From Erythrobacter sp. UBA1916 (GTDB lineage: Bacteria > Pseudomonadota > Alphaproteobacteria > Sphingomonadales > Sphingomonadaceae): a stretch of 64,000 nt of DNA. Shown piece after piece: positions 33,264-46,356 of this stretch. The position numbers and the translations under genes were made by a program. The notes beneath the pieces were generated by a model. That model was given only the letters and a program-made list of their open reading frames with translations. It had not been told where the DNA came from and ran no database searches. The stretch spans positions 75,843-139,842 of the forward strand of contig DDFY01000011.1 of NCBI GenBank assembly GCA_002337385.1. The letters run 5' to 3'. The number at the start of each line of letters is the position of its first letter. Position 1 is the first letter of the stretch.

Positions 33264-34463
33264 TTACCTGTGCGTGTTGATCAGCCGGTCGACGAGATTC
33301 TTGTCTGACACCTCTTCACCGGTCACGGCCATGGCAAGCAGTTCGCCGCCCAGAATTGTGGGGGCGATGACGATGTCGGGCTGAACCCGGCGGACCTTCT
33401 CAAGATTGCGCGTGTTGTTGACCGCGACAACCGTCTTGGCGGTGCCGTCCAGCTCCTTCGCCGCGAGAACCACGAAGGCGTTGGTGGCATCGTCCTCGCC
33501 CAGCGCCATGATCGCTTCCGCAGTCTCGCCAGATGCGCCCTTCAGCGTATCGATATCGGTGGGATTGCCGATGACCACATGAGCGTCGGACGGGATATCG
33601 TCGTCCTTCGTTTCAACGATGAAGATCACGCTCTTTCCGCGATCGCTCAGTTCCCGGTAGGTGTTGAGCGCCAGATTTGAGCGGCTGGCAATGACATAGT
33701 GACCCGACATCTTCTTGGTCCGTTCTTTTCCAACGAGGAAGTTGTGCACCCGGTTTTGCAGGAACGGGAGCAGTACGGTGCTGACGGCAGTGGCGAATAC
33801 AGTCAGCCCCAGAATAATGAGCGAAATGACATAGAGGCGTGAGCCAGATGTCGTCGGGTAGATATCGCCATAGCCGACCGTCGACATGGTCACGATGGTA
33901 AAATAGAAAGCTGTGCCCAGATCGGTGATGGGTTGCGAAAACTCGGTGCCCATCATCAGGCTGCCCAGCACGCCATATACGGTGACGAGAACGAGGCTGC
34001 CCACCGAGAAGATCGACGCTGCCGCGACGCTGGTATGGTTGAACTGGGCCCGGAAGACATACAGCGCAGCCAGCAGCAACAATTCCAGCAGGCCGAACAC
34101 AAAGTGCGTGCCTGAGGCCGTGAGCCAGAGCACGATGTTGATCACCATCAGCAGGCTCACCACAACCCAGGCGAGGCGCGAGCGCAAAGCAAGGCCAATC
34201 GACATGGTCACCAGGAACACGCCCGACACGGTCCGGTGGGCTCCGCTCAGCAGGCCGGATACGAGCGTGCTGGAAAGGTTCTGCAGGGTCTCGATAGAAA
34301 GACCGCTCACGCGCAGGTCGTTCCACAAGCTACCGAGCTGGAATAGCCCCATCGCCAGCACACCGGCTGCGATGAAGAAATGAGAAAACTGCCGAACCCG
34401 CGCAATCAGACTGATGGGAATAAGTTGCGAGGACCGCATGAGTTGGTTCTTTCCGTAGCTCAC
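33264..34463 (-). CDS. Kch-type potassium channel with RCK domain
   Basis: This 399-residue protein has several membrane spans, then the pore helix and selectivity filter TMSTVGYGD (TVGYGD at 195-200), then a cytoplasmic RCK/TrkA-N-like domain (GHYVIASRSNLALN, DAHVVIGNPTDIDTL, AEAIMALGEDDATN) that would bind a nucleotide and gate the pore. The usual dinucleotide-binding G-x-G is not conserved (ASRSNLA), so the ligand may differ. It is a single minus-strand gene. Its role is probably membrane potential control. Confidence 0.9.
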   Translation of the reverse strand: MSYGKNQLMRSSQLIPISLIARVRQFSHFFIAAGVLAMGLFQLGSLWNDLRVSGLSIETLQNLSSTLVSGLLSGAHRTVSGVFLVTMSIGLALRSRLAWVVVSLLMVINIVLWLTASGTHFVFGLLELLLLAALYVFRAQFNHTSVAAASIFSVGSLVLVTVYGVLGSLMMGTEFSQPITDLGTAFYFTIVTMSTVGYGDIYPTTSGSRLYVISLIILGLTVFATAVSTVLLPFLQNRVHNFLVGKERTKKMSGHYVIASRSNLALNTYRELSDRGKSVIFIVETKDDDIPSDAHVVIGNPTDIDTLKGASGETAEAIMALGEDDATNAFVVLAAKELDGTAKTVVAVNNTRNLEKVRRVQPDIVIAPTILGGELLAMAVTGEEVSDKNLVDRLINTHR

Positions 34464-34681
34464 ACGATACCCTGCTCCGCCCGATATCGCATCTCTGGCC
34501 CGGCTTAGAGCAAAACTGAACCGTTCGAAACCGGCCCCGCGAAACGCGGATTAAGATTGCAACTGAACTCTCTCTTCGATGCGCCTGCCGGATTAATCGA
34601 GAACTGACGCAGCGTTTTTTTGGCGGCCTCCTCTCGGGCTGCTGAATTATCACACCGCCATTCGCCTAATCCCCTGCCTCC

Positions 34682-39571
<4,890 letters not shown>

Positions 39572-39784
39572 GGCGACGTAGCCCCTTGGCGAAAGGTAAA
39601 CAGCCGCCCGACAATGCGCAGGCGACGTGCGCGCCATTGCGGCGACGCTCTTGCGCGTCCCGCTATTGCGGCGGCCGCTCACGTGGAATCCCCTATTCAG
39701 GGGGGATAGGGCGCTTTTGCAGGGTTCCTATGGCCAGCAGGCGACGATAAAGGGGCGCTCCATTGCCCAGAACAACAGTGTCGC

Positions 39785-40594
39785 GTGCCAAACTCCTCTT
39801 CAGATTCCGCCCCGCCGCCACGGCTGGATATTGCCACGCGCGTCACCGAGCTGTGGGACGAGCTGGCCGGTTTTCCGGCGGCGCAGTTCCTGGAATCGCG
39901 CGATCATCTCCTGAAGGCGCTATGCGATCTGGTCGATGCGCAGCAGGCCGACTGGATCGGCGTGGTCCGCTTCGCCAGCGGAGCGGGCAATGACCCGATG
40001 CGCGGCTGGCGACCGCGCACCGTGTCAGCGCACAATCACCTGCCCGAGGCGGGAAAAGTGATCGAGCAGGCCTTCGCCGAAATGGACCGCGGCGAGCCTG
40101 ACATCACCACCATCCGCAATGTGGAGCTGGCCGGGCAATACCGGGCGCTGCTGCTGAAGGATCTGGCCACGCCCGAATGGTTCGAAAGCGCATCCTATCG
40201 CAACCACTACCTGCGCCTGGGCCGCAAGGATTCGATCTGGGCGGGAATTCCCGTCAACGAAGAGGTGGAGGTACAGATCGGCCTGCATCGCGGCCCGGAT
40301 CAAGAGGGCTTTTCGGCCAGCGACGTGGAGGTGGTGTCGCGCGCCGTCCGCGGGCTGAAGTGGTTTTACCGGCTGCAGATGCTGGGCGAAGGGGTCGGGA
40401 TCGCCTCCGCCCCGCTCACCCCGACCGAAGGCGCGGTGTTGAGCGGGGTTCTGCAAGGCCTGTCGGAAAAGCAAATCGCCGCGGCCAACGGGCAGAGCCC
40501 GCATACGACGCATGACCATATCAAGAGCATCTACCGAAAGTACGGCGTTTCCAGCCGGACCGCGCTGATGGCCCTGTGGCTTCATCACATGTGA
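39785..40594 (+). CDS. LuxR-family regulator
   Basis: This 269-residue protein begins at GTG. The C-terminal 60 residues carry the helix-turn-helix (LTPTEGAVLSGVLQGLSEKQIAAAN, then THDHIKSIYRKYGVSSR), which matches the LuxR/GerE motif, including the usual E-x-x-V-L and S-x-x-T-V-x-x-H-I-x-x-I-Y-x-K-x-x-V positions. The N-terminal 190 residues look like a sensor domain with GAF-like text (WIGVVRFASGAG), not an AHL-binding domain, so the signal is unknown. It is divergent from the autotransporter gene and probably controls it. Confidence 0.85.
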   Translation: MPNSSSDSAPPPRLDIATRVTELWDELAGFPAAQFLESRDHLLKALCDLVDAQQADWIGVVRFASGAGNDPMRGWRPRTVSAHNHLPEAGKVIEQAFAEMDRGEPDITTIRNVELAGQYRALLLKDLATPEWFESASYRNHYLRLGRKDSIWAGIPVNEEVEVQIGLHRGPDQEGFSASDVEVVSRAVRGLKWFYRLQMLGEGVGIASAPLTPTEGAVLSGVLQGLSEKQIAAANGQSPHTTHDHIKSIYRKYGVSSRTALMALWLHHM

Positions 40595-40595
40595 T

Positions 40596-40620
40596 TGCCC
40601 CGCTCACGCGGCACCTTTTT
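40596..40620 (+). terminator. Terminator of the LuxR-type gene
   Basis: The arms TGCC...GGCA with inner CGC...GCG around a TCAC loop begin two bases after the stop codon and are followed by CACCTTTTT. The T-run supports rho-independent termination. Confidence 0.5.
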
Positions 40621-40818
40621 GCGCGCAGCAGGAAGGCGGCGTTGACGCGCTTATGTCGTGCTCGACCCATTCTGCGTCCTTCGTACAAGAGCAGCAAGAC
40701 CAAAGCTCCTCGATGCCATATGCTCCCGACAAGCAAGGCTGTTCAATCGTAGGATAATGCGACAGAATGCGCTCTGAACCCGCACCAGGAACATCCGTGC
40801 GGCAAAGCAGGACGAGAG

Positions 40819-41757
40819 ATGAAGGAACGGCTGCGCGAACTCGACCTGAACCTGCTGGTCATACTCGACGCCCTGATCCGCTGCACCAATGTGTCGCGCG
40901 CCGCCGAGGAACTGCAGATGTCGCAGAGCGCAGTCAGCCACGCGCTCAAACGGCTGCGCGTCCTGTTTGACGACGAGCTGTTCATCCGCTCGCGCGAGGG
41001 AATGGCCCCCACCCCCAAGGCCACGCAGCTTTCGGGCTACGTGTCCGAGATCGTTCGCCTCGCGCGGCTCACCATGCTTTCGGGGCAGACCTTCGACCCC
41101 ACCGTGTCCGAGCGCACCTTGAGCGTGGCGCTGGGCGATGCCGGAGACATGGTCATGCTGCCCGACCTGACACGGCATATCCACGAGGCCGGATCGGGCC
41201 TGCGCATTTCCTCGATTTCCTGCTCGGCGGAGGAAGCCGTGCCCTTGCTCGCCTCGGGCAAGCTCGACGTCTATGTCGGCAACATGCAGGGTTCGAGTTC
41301 GGATATCCTGTGCCAGCGGCTTTACGAAGACCGCCTCGTCATCATCGCCTCGCCCAAGCACAAGGCGCGCAAGACGATGGACTTCGAGCAATATCAGCAG
41401 AGCGAACACATCGCGGTGCAGATGCGCACAAAGCCGAACGCCTCGAACGCGGTTGCCAACCTGTTCGAAGGCCAGGGCGTAATCCGCAAGGCCACGATCG
41501 AGACACCGCACCTCGCCTCGGTTCCGCTGGTTCTGGAACGCAACGAGCACCTGATCTCGACCGTGCCGATCTCGCTCGCCGAATATTTCAAGAAGTCGGC
41601 CAAGCTGAAGATCATCGAACCCGACTTCTATTTGCCCAACGTTGAGATCAGCCAGTACTGGCACCGGCGCTACAACAACGATTCCTTCGTCACCTGGGCG
41701 AGGCACGCCATCCGCGACCTGTTCCAGAACCGCCCGGTCAAATTCGGGCTCGGCTGA
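40819..41757 (+). CDS. LysR-family regulator
   Basis: This 312-residue protein has the LysR helix-turn-helix (LNLLVILDALIRCTNVSRAA, then MSQSAVSHALKRLR) and a two-lobed effector domain in which LASGKLDVYVG and DRLVIIASPKH are the family strands. It resembles the NodD/AphB group. The effector is unknown. It lies upstream of and co-directional with the C-S lyase gene, separated by a terminator and a symmetric dyad that it may bind. The GAGAG ribosome site precedes the ATG. Confidence 0.92.
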   Translation: MKERLRELDLNLLVILDALIRCTNVSRAAEELQMSQSAVSHALKRLRVLFDDELFIRSREGMAPTPKATQLSGYVSEIVRLARLTMLSGQTFDPTVSERTLSVALGDAGDMVMLPDLTRHIHEAGSGLRISSISCSAEEAVPLLASGKLDVYVGNMQGSSSDILCQRLYEDRLVIIASPKHKARKTMDFEQYQQSEHIAVQMRTKPNASNAVANLFEGQGVIRKATIETPHLASVPLVLERNEHLISTVPISLAEYFKKSAKLKIIEPDFYLPNVEISQYWHRRYNNDSFVTWARHAIRDLFQNRPVKFGLG

Positions 41758-41774
41758 GGGGCCTTCGGGCCTCT
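41757..41774 (+). terminator. Hairpin terminator of the LysR gene
   Basis: Arms AGGGGCC and GGCCTCT (one G-T pair) close a stable TTCG tetraloop directly after the LysR stop codon. The T-run is weak, so termination strength is uncertain. Confidence 0.5.
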
Positions 41775-41781
41775 GCCTATC

Positions 41782-41816
41782 TGAGCAATGTCGATAAACG
41801 CTATCAGGGTTGCTCA
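41782..41816. promoter_or_regulatory. Nested inverted repeat, candidate LysR site
   Basis: The outer arms TGAGCAA (41782-41788) and TTGCTCA (41810-41816) enclose inner arms GATA and TATC. The element lies 134 bases before the C-S lyase start, in the gap after the LysR gene. LysR-type proteins often bind T-N11-A palindromes with inner symmetry of this size. Confidence 0.5.
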
Positions 41817-41949
41817 TGCCGTAACTGTGGCAATGGCGCCCTCCCCAACCTATCCCAGCCACATCATTCCATGATGTCGTGGCCATAGCGCCGATGCGCT
41901 GGCGGCCTGGCACGGGCCAATCGACAGCAAGGGCAAGGGACTCAATACA

Positions 41950-43119
41950 TTGACCAATTTTACGCACACCATCGACGCGATCTCACTTGCCGACCTGCAC
42001 CAGACCGGTGCCACCAAGTGGACCGGCGATGACGAGATGATTGGCGCTTTCGTCGCCGAGATGGACTTCAACACCGACCCGGAAATCAAGGCCGCGCTGC
42101 ACGAAGCGGTCGACGAAGGCGCCTTTGGCTACCTGCCCGGCAAGCTGCGCGATCAGCTTCAGGAAGCCACCGCCGAGTTCTATGCGCGCAAGCTCGGCTG
42201 GTCGTTCGAACCGTCAGACGTCCGCCATGTGCCAGACGTGATCAAGGCGCTGCAGCTTGCCATCGAGCATCATAGCGCTCCCGACACGCCGCTAATTGTC
42301 CCGACCCCGGCCTATATGCCGTTCATCCTGATCCCGCCGCTTCAAGGGCGCGAGGTCATTCAGGTGCCGATGGCCGAGTGCGACGGGCGCATGACCTTTG
42401 ACCTCGACGCGTTGCAAGGTGCGTTCGATCAGGGCGGAAACCTGCTGGTCCTTTGCAATCCCTACAATCCGCTGGGCCGGGTGTTCTCGCGCGAGGAACT
42501 GGTTGCCGTGAGCGAGTTGGTCGCGCGCAATGGTGGCCGCGTGTTCTCTGATGAGATCTGGGCACCGCTGGTCTATGGCGAGAATAGGCACGTGCCCTAT
42601 GCTTCGGTCAACGAGGCAGCGGCCAGCCACACGATCACGGCGGTGTCGGCCTCGAAGGCCTGGAACTTGCCCGGCCTCAAGTGCGCGCAGGTCATCACCA
42701 GCAACGATGCCGACCGCGAAATCTGGGACCGTATCGGCTTCTTCGCCGGGCATGGCACATCGAACCTTGGCGCGGTGGCCAATATCGCCGCCTATCGCGA
42801 TGGCGACCAATGGCTGGCCAAGGTTCTAGCCTATCTCGACCGCAACCGGATCGCGATCACCGACCTGGTCGCGCAGCACCTGCCGGGCGTGCGCTACAGT
42901 CAGCCCGAAGGCACCTATATCGCCTGGCTCGACATGCGCGAGCTGGAGGGGATCGAGAACCCGGCCGAGTTCTTCAAGGAACATGCCCAGGTCCACATGA
43001 CCGATGGCGCTTCCTGCGGCGAAGGGTTCGAGGGCTTTGCAAGGTTCATTTTCGCCACCCCGCTCCCGATCCTGACCGAGGCCTTCGAACGTATGGGCAA
43101 GGCGCTGCGCGAACGCTGA
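41950..43119 (+). CDS. PatB/MalY-type PLP-dependent C-S beta-lyase
   Basis: This 389-residue fold-type I PLP enzyme starts at TTG with AAGGGA upstream. VAEMDFNTDPEI, LLVLCNPYNPLGRVF (the NPxNPxG strand), RVFSDEIWAPLVY and SASKAWNLPGLKCAQ with the PLP lysine Lys236 are landmarks of the PatB/MalY group, which cleaves cystathionine, cysteine conjugates and similar C-S bonds to give a thiol, pyruvate and ammonia. The usual Arg that binds the alpha-carboxylate is probably in the late GFARFIFATP stretch. It precedes a LigE-like glutathione transferase and a mercaptopyruvate sulfurtransferase, so it may process cysteine conjugates derived from glutathione adducts. Confidence 0.85.
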   Translation: MTNFTHTIDAISLADLHQTGATKWTGDDEMIGAFVAEMDFNTDPEIKAALHEAVDEGAFGYLPGKLRDQLQEATAEFYARKLGWSFEPSDVRHVPDVIKALQLAIEHHSAPDTPLIVPTPAYMPFILIPPLQGREVIQVPMAECDGRMTFDLDALQGAFDQGGNLLVLCNPYNPLGRVFSREELVAVSELVARNGGRVFSDEIWAPLVYGENRHVPYASVNEAAASHTITAVSASKAWNLPGLKCAQVITSNDADREIWDRIGFFAGHGTSNLGAVANIAAYRDGDQWLAKVLAYLDRNRIAITDLVAQHLPGVRYSQPEGTYIAWLDMRELEGIENPAEFFKEHAQVHMTDGASCGEGFEGFARFIFATPLPILTEAFERMGKALRER

Positions 43120-43141
43120 CGCGCCCGCCTTGTTCACGGGT

Positions 43142-43179
43142 ACAAGGCCTCTCCTGACCCTAAGCGGGAGCGGCCTTGT
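43142..43179. terminator. Strong hairpin between convergent genes
   Basis: Perfect 8-bp arms ACAAGGCC (43142-43149) and GGCCTTGT (43172-43179) enclose an inner CTCC/GGAG stem between the C-S lyase (plus) and glutathione transferase (minus) genes. No long T-run follows, but its place and strength suggest a bidirectional terminator. Confidence 0.5.
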
Positions 43180-43190
43180 GCCGAAACCTG

Positions 43191-43964
43191 TCAGCCTCCG
43201 ACGAACAGCGGCGGATCGCCTTCGCGCCGCTCCAGCCCGAACAGCGGCTTGAGCCCCGGATGGCGGCCCAGCCCGCCGAACAGATCGAACCCGCGCTCGA
43301 TCCAGTCGCGCAGCGGATCGTTATCGGCCAGCGGCGGGGTCCCCACCAGCGAGGCCGCCCACAGGAAGATCGAGAGCGGCGCATAGTCTGCAAAGTCCGG
43401 CGCATCGCCGCCCAGCCAGCGCTGCCCGCTGAGCACTTCGCGCAAAGGCTCTAGCGCCACCGAAACACCGGGCAAACGGTCCTCGCGCCCGGCCTGCACC
43501 TCTTCCATCGTCTTGCCGCCCAGTTGCACCTGCTCGCGCGACTGGCGCACATAGGCCCGGTCTTCGGGCAGGCAGGCGTCGTGATAGTCGAGGATGTAGC
43601 AATCGAACCACGGGCGCACGATCGCCAGCCACATCCACGTGTCGCAGAACTTCACGCTGTTGTGGTGAATCTGGCCCTGAAACAGCGCGGGCAACTCGGG
43701 ATAGGTCTTGTCGAGATAGTCGGCGATCACGAAGTCACCCCCGCGCAGGCTCTCGAATACCCATGTCTCGCCATCACGGATGCAGGGGTTGTGATCGGTC
43801 CGGCCGCCGCTGCGCTCCTTGATAGTGGTGAAGCCGCCGGTGATGACCTTGTGATCAAGCCCCTTGTGGGCGAGCGCATATCTCTGCTGCCAGGTGAAAG
43901 GGCTCATCGAGGTGCCGGAATTGACGGTGGTGTCGATGATCTCGATAGGTTCGCGCTCAGGCAT
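43191..43964 (-). CDS. LigE-like glutathione S-transferase family protein
   Basis: This protein has 257 residues from ATG 43964; the frame extends to 44183 but those residues have no family features. The N-terminal thioredoxin-fold part has SGTSMSPFTWQQRYALAHKG and the helical domain has DCYILDYHDACLPEDRAYV, MEEVQAGREDRLP, RWLGGDAPDFADY and GFDLFGGLGRHPGLKPLFG. From memory these match Sphingobium LigE/LigP beta-etherases closely, including the C-terminal run. LigE cleaves the beta-aryl ether bond of lignin dimers by adding glutathione. No LigF or glutathione lyase is in the window, so the substrate may be a different ether or electrophile. Confidence 0.78.
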   Translation of the reverse strand: MPEREPIEIIDTTVNSGTSMSPFTWQQRYALAHKGLDHKVITGGFTTIKERSGGRTDHNPCIRDGETWVFESLRGGDFVIADYLDKTYPELPALFQGQIHHNSVKFCDTWMWLAIVRPWFDCYILDYHDACLPEDRAYVRQSREQVQLGGKTMEEVQAGREDRLPGVSVALEPLREVLSGQRWLGGDAPDFADYAPLSIFLWAASLVGTPPLADNDPLRDWIERGFDLFGGLGRHPGLKPLFGLERREGDPPLFVGG

Positions 43965-44010
43965 GGAAGTGTCCGTTTGTTGTCTTGGGAAAAAGGGTGG
44001 CGGGCTGCGC

Positions 44011-44853
44011 TCAGTTCGGGCCAAGCGCCTTGGGCAGCGCGGGATCGGCGCCCCATTCGGTCCAGCTGCCGTCGTAAAGCGCGACCTGGTCGTTGCCCAC
44101 CTTGCGCAAGGCAAGCGCAAGGGCGCAGGCGACCACGCCGCCGCCGCAGCTGACCACCGCCGGGCGCGCCGTGTCCACACCATGCTCGGCGAACAGCACG
44201 CGCAGTTCGTCTTCAGGCTTCATCAGCCCATCGTCCGAGAACAGATCCCAGAACGGAACATTGATCGATCCGGGAACATGGCCGGGCGCGATGCCGGGGG
44301 TCGGATCGTCGTCCTCACCGGTGAAGTGCTGGGAACCTCGACCGTCGAGATGCAGCCGCTCGCGCGTCTCGATATTGGCGAGCACATCGCCCTTGGCGTA
44401 GACCCGCGAAGGATCGATGCTGGCGACAAAGGTGCTGGCAGGCCGCGACACCTCGCCGCTTTCGAGCGGACGGCCTTCCGCCTTCCAGCGCGCCAGCCCG
44501 CCATCGAGCACGAAGACCTGCTCCAGCCCGAACAGGCGGAACATGAACCAGGCACGCATCGCGGTCTTCACCACGCTGTCGTCGTAGATCACGATGCGCT
44601 GCGAGTTGTCGATGCCGAGCTGGCGCATCCGCTGCTCGAACTGGGCCACGGTCGGTAGCGTGTTATCGGTTTCGGCATCGGGATCGACCAGGGTTAGCAA
44701 GTCGAGAAAAACCGCACCGGGAATGTGCCCCTCCGCATATTCGGCTGCGGAGTCGCGCTCGGGCTCGAAATGGTGGCGGGTGGCATCGACGATGCAGATA
44801 TCCGGCGCATCCAGCTGCCCGGCAAGCCAGTCAGTCGAGACAAGATCGGTCAT
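44011..44853 (-). CDS. sseA: 3-mercaptopyruvate/thiosulfate sulfurtransferase-like, tandem rhodanese
   Basis: This 280-residue protein has two rhodanese domains. The first has ICIVDATRH and AEGHIPGAVFLD, ending inactive as usual. The second has HVPGSINVPFWDLF and the persulfide-forming Cys236 in VVSCGGGVVACA. The active loop reads CGGGVV, where mercaptopyruvate enzymes have CGSGVT and thiosulfate enzymes CRKGVT, so the Ser to Gly and Thr to Val changes make donor preference uncertain. It would pass sulfur from a donor to thiols or cyanide. It is 46 bases upstream of the LigE-like gene on the same strand. Confidence 0.82.
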   Translation of the reverse strand: MTDLVSTDWLAGQLDAPDICIVDATRHHFEPERDSAAEYAEGHIPGAVFLDLLTLVDPDAETDNTLPTVAQFEQRMRQLGIDNSQRIVIYDDSVVKTAMRAWFMFRLFGLEQVFVLDGGLARWKAEGRPLESGEVSRPASTFVASIDPSRVYAKGDVLANIETRERLHLDGRGSQHFTGEDDDPTPGIAPGHVPGSINVPFWDLFSDDGLMKPEDELRVLFAEHGVDTARPAVVSCGGGVVACALALALRKVGNDQVALYDGSWTEWGADPALPKALGPN

Positions 44854-44910
44854 CGTTTACTCTCCCAAGGTCTGTCCGGCGGCAGCTGACCTGCGTCCGG
44901 ATCGGTTAGT

Positions 44911-46263
44911 CTAACGCCGCCAGTTGCGGGCGGTCTCCGCGTCGGCCTCCAGGTAGCGGCCCGCCAGCAGCATGAACGGCCCGGCGACCACGGCAACGGC
45001 AGCAGTAAAGCTCATTGAGTAGCGGATCGCCTCGTCGCCCCAAAGCGAACTGAAGCTGTCGTTCAAGAGGCCCACCGCAAGCGGCCCCATGATGTCACCC
45101 AGCAGCGAATTGGCCAGCAGGTAGAAGGCCATGCCGAAGGTACGGATCTGCGGCGGCATCACCTGCACCAGCAGCAAGGAAATCAGCGGCACGGCCATGG
45201 TCACGGCAAAGCTGTCGATCCCCGCGCCCACTGCGATAACCCACAGGCTGGAGGAATAGAGGAACAGGTATTGCGCCATGCCGACAACGACGAAGCAGAT
45301 CGTCGGCAGCCAGAATTGCCACCGCAGGTCGCGCCGCATCAGCCGGGCCAGGACAACGCCGCCAGTCAAGCCGCCGGCAAGGCCGCATATCCCACGCACC
45401 GGGCCAAGCACGCTGGCACTCTCTCCAACGCTGATCTGGTGCACACGCAGCAGAAAGGTCGTGCCCCAGACGGTGTAAGCATAGAACGAGATGATCAGCA
45501 GCGAGGCCGACAGCGTAATGAAAATAAAGGTTCGCTGGCTGAGCATAAAGGCCAGCGATTCCCGGAACGACGGCTTTTCCAGATCGTCGGTCGCGTCATC
45601 GGAATCGTCGCGCTTGTCGAACTGCCCGCGGATCGGTTCCTTCACCGTCAGCAACAGCAGCAGACCCAGCACCATGCCGATCCCGCCGGCCAACCAGTAT
45701 ACGGTGCGCCAGCCATGAATCTCGGCAATCCAGCCCGCAGCCGGCGTCAGCACCAGGCTGGAGAGCGACGTACCCGAAACCATGATCGAAAAAGCGATCG
45801 GTCGCTTCAACGGGTTGAACAGATCGGACAGCATCGAGGTGCTCGACGGCGTGCCCGCCGCCTCGCCTACGCCCGTTAGAAAACGGGTCGCGGCAAGATG
45901 CCAGAAGTTCTGAGCAAAGCCGGTCAGAACGGTCATCAGGCTCCAGAACGAGAAGCCCAGCCCGATAATGATCTTGCGACTCTTGCGGTCGGCAATCCGG
46001 GCGATGGGAATGCCCATGAACGAATAGACCAGCACGAAAATCACGCCGGTCAGCAGGCCGAGCTGGGTATCGCTAATACCAAGATCCGCCTGAATGAACG
46101 GAAACAGGAGTGAAATCAGCAACCGGTCGAAGTAGTTGAACGCATAGACCAGCGTGAGCATGCCCAGCGCATAGATCGACCCCAGGGTCCAGCCGCCGGG
46201 GGCAAGGCTGCCCGTGCCTGCAAGGCCCTCGCTCGCTCGCTTCGCGTTAGGCTCAACCGGCAT
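44911..46263 (-). CDS. MFS transporter, spinster type
   Basis: This 450-residue protein has 12 predicted spans. The N-terminal span and loop YFDRLLISLLFPFIQADLGISDTQLGLLTG and the conserved loop IPIARIADRKSRK match spinster-like carriers common in sphingomonads, often next to aromatic or steroid catabolism genes. It would carry a small organic acid or aromatic compound across the inner membrane by proton coupling. It lies between the sulfurtransferase and the TonB receptor genes, all minus strand, which suggests one uptake system. Confidence 0.88.
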   Translation of the reverse strand: MPVEPNAKRASEGLAGTGSLAPGGWTLGSIYALGMLTLVYAFNYFDRLLISLLFPFIQADLGISDTQLGLLTGVIFVLVYSFMGIPIARIADRKSRKIIIGLGFSFWSLMTVLTGFAQNFWHLAATRFLTGVGEAAGTPSSTSMLSDLFNPLKRPIAFSIMVSGTSLSSLVLTPAAGWIAEIHGWRTVYWLAGGIGMVLGLLLLLTVKEPIRGQFDKRDDSDDATDDLEKPSFRESLAFMLSQRTFIFITLSASLLIISFYAYTVWGTTFLLRVHQISVGESASVLGPVRGICGLAGGLTGGVVLARLMRRDLRWQFWLPTICFVVVGMAQYLFLYSSSLWVIAVGAGIDSFAVTMAVPLISLLLVQVMPPQIRTFGMAFYLLANSLLGDIMGPLAVGLLNDSFSSLWGDEAIRYSMSFTAAVAVVAGPFMLLAGRYLEADAETARNWRR

Positions 46264-46303
46264 CGTTCATCCTGTCCGTATGATTCTGCATGACTGGGGC
46301 ACA

Positions 46304-46339
46304 CTCCCGGCCTGCCACACGCGAGTGGCAGACCGGGAG
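46304..46339. terminator. Very stable hairpin after the TonB receptor gene
   Basis: The arms CTCCCGG/CCGGGAG and TGCCAC/GTGGCA form a two-part stem with 13 pairs around an 8-base loop, just downstream of the receptor stop codon (46357) and 40 bases upstream of the MFS start. It would separate the two transcripts or reduce read-through. No T-run follows. Confidence 0.55.
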
Positions 46340-46356
46340 ACAATTCGCCAAACGGG

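Noticed and set aside
40651..41967. 438-residue open frame on the minus strand
   Set aside because: It lies opposite the LysR gene, which has a clear helix-turn-helix, and its translation shows no family features. High GC makes long antisense frames common here.
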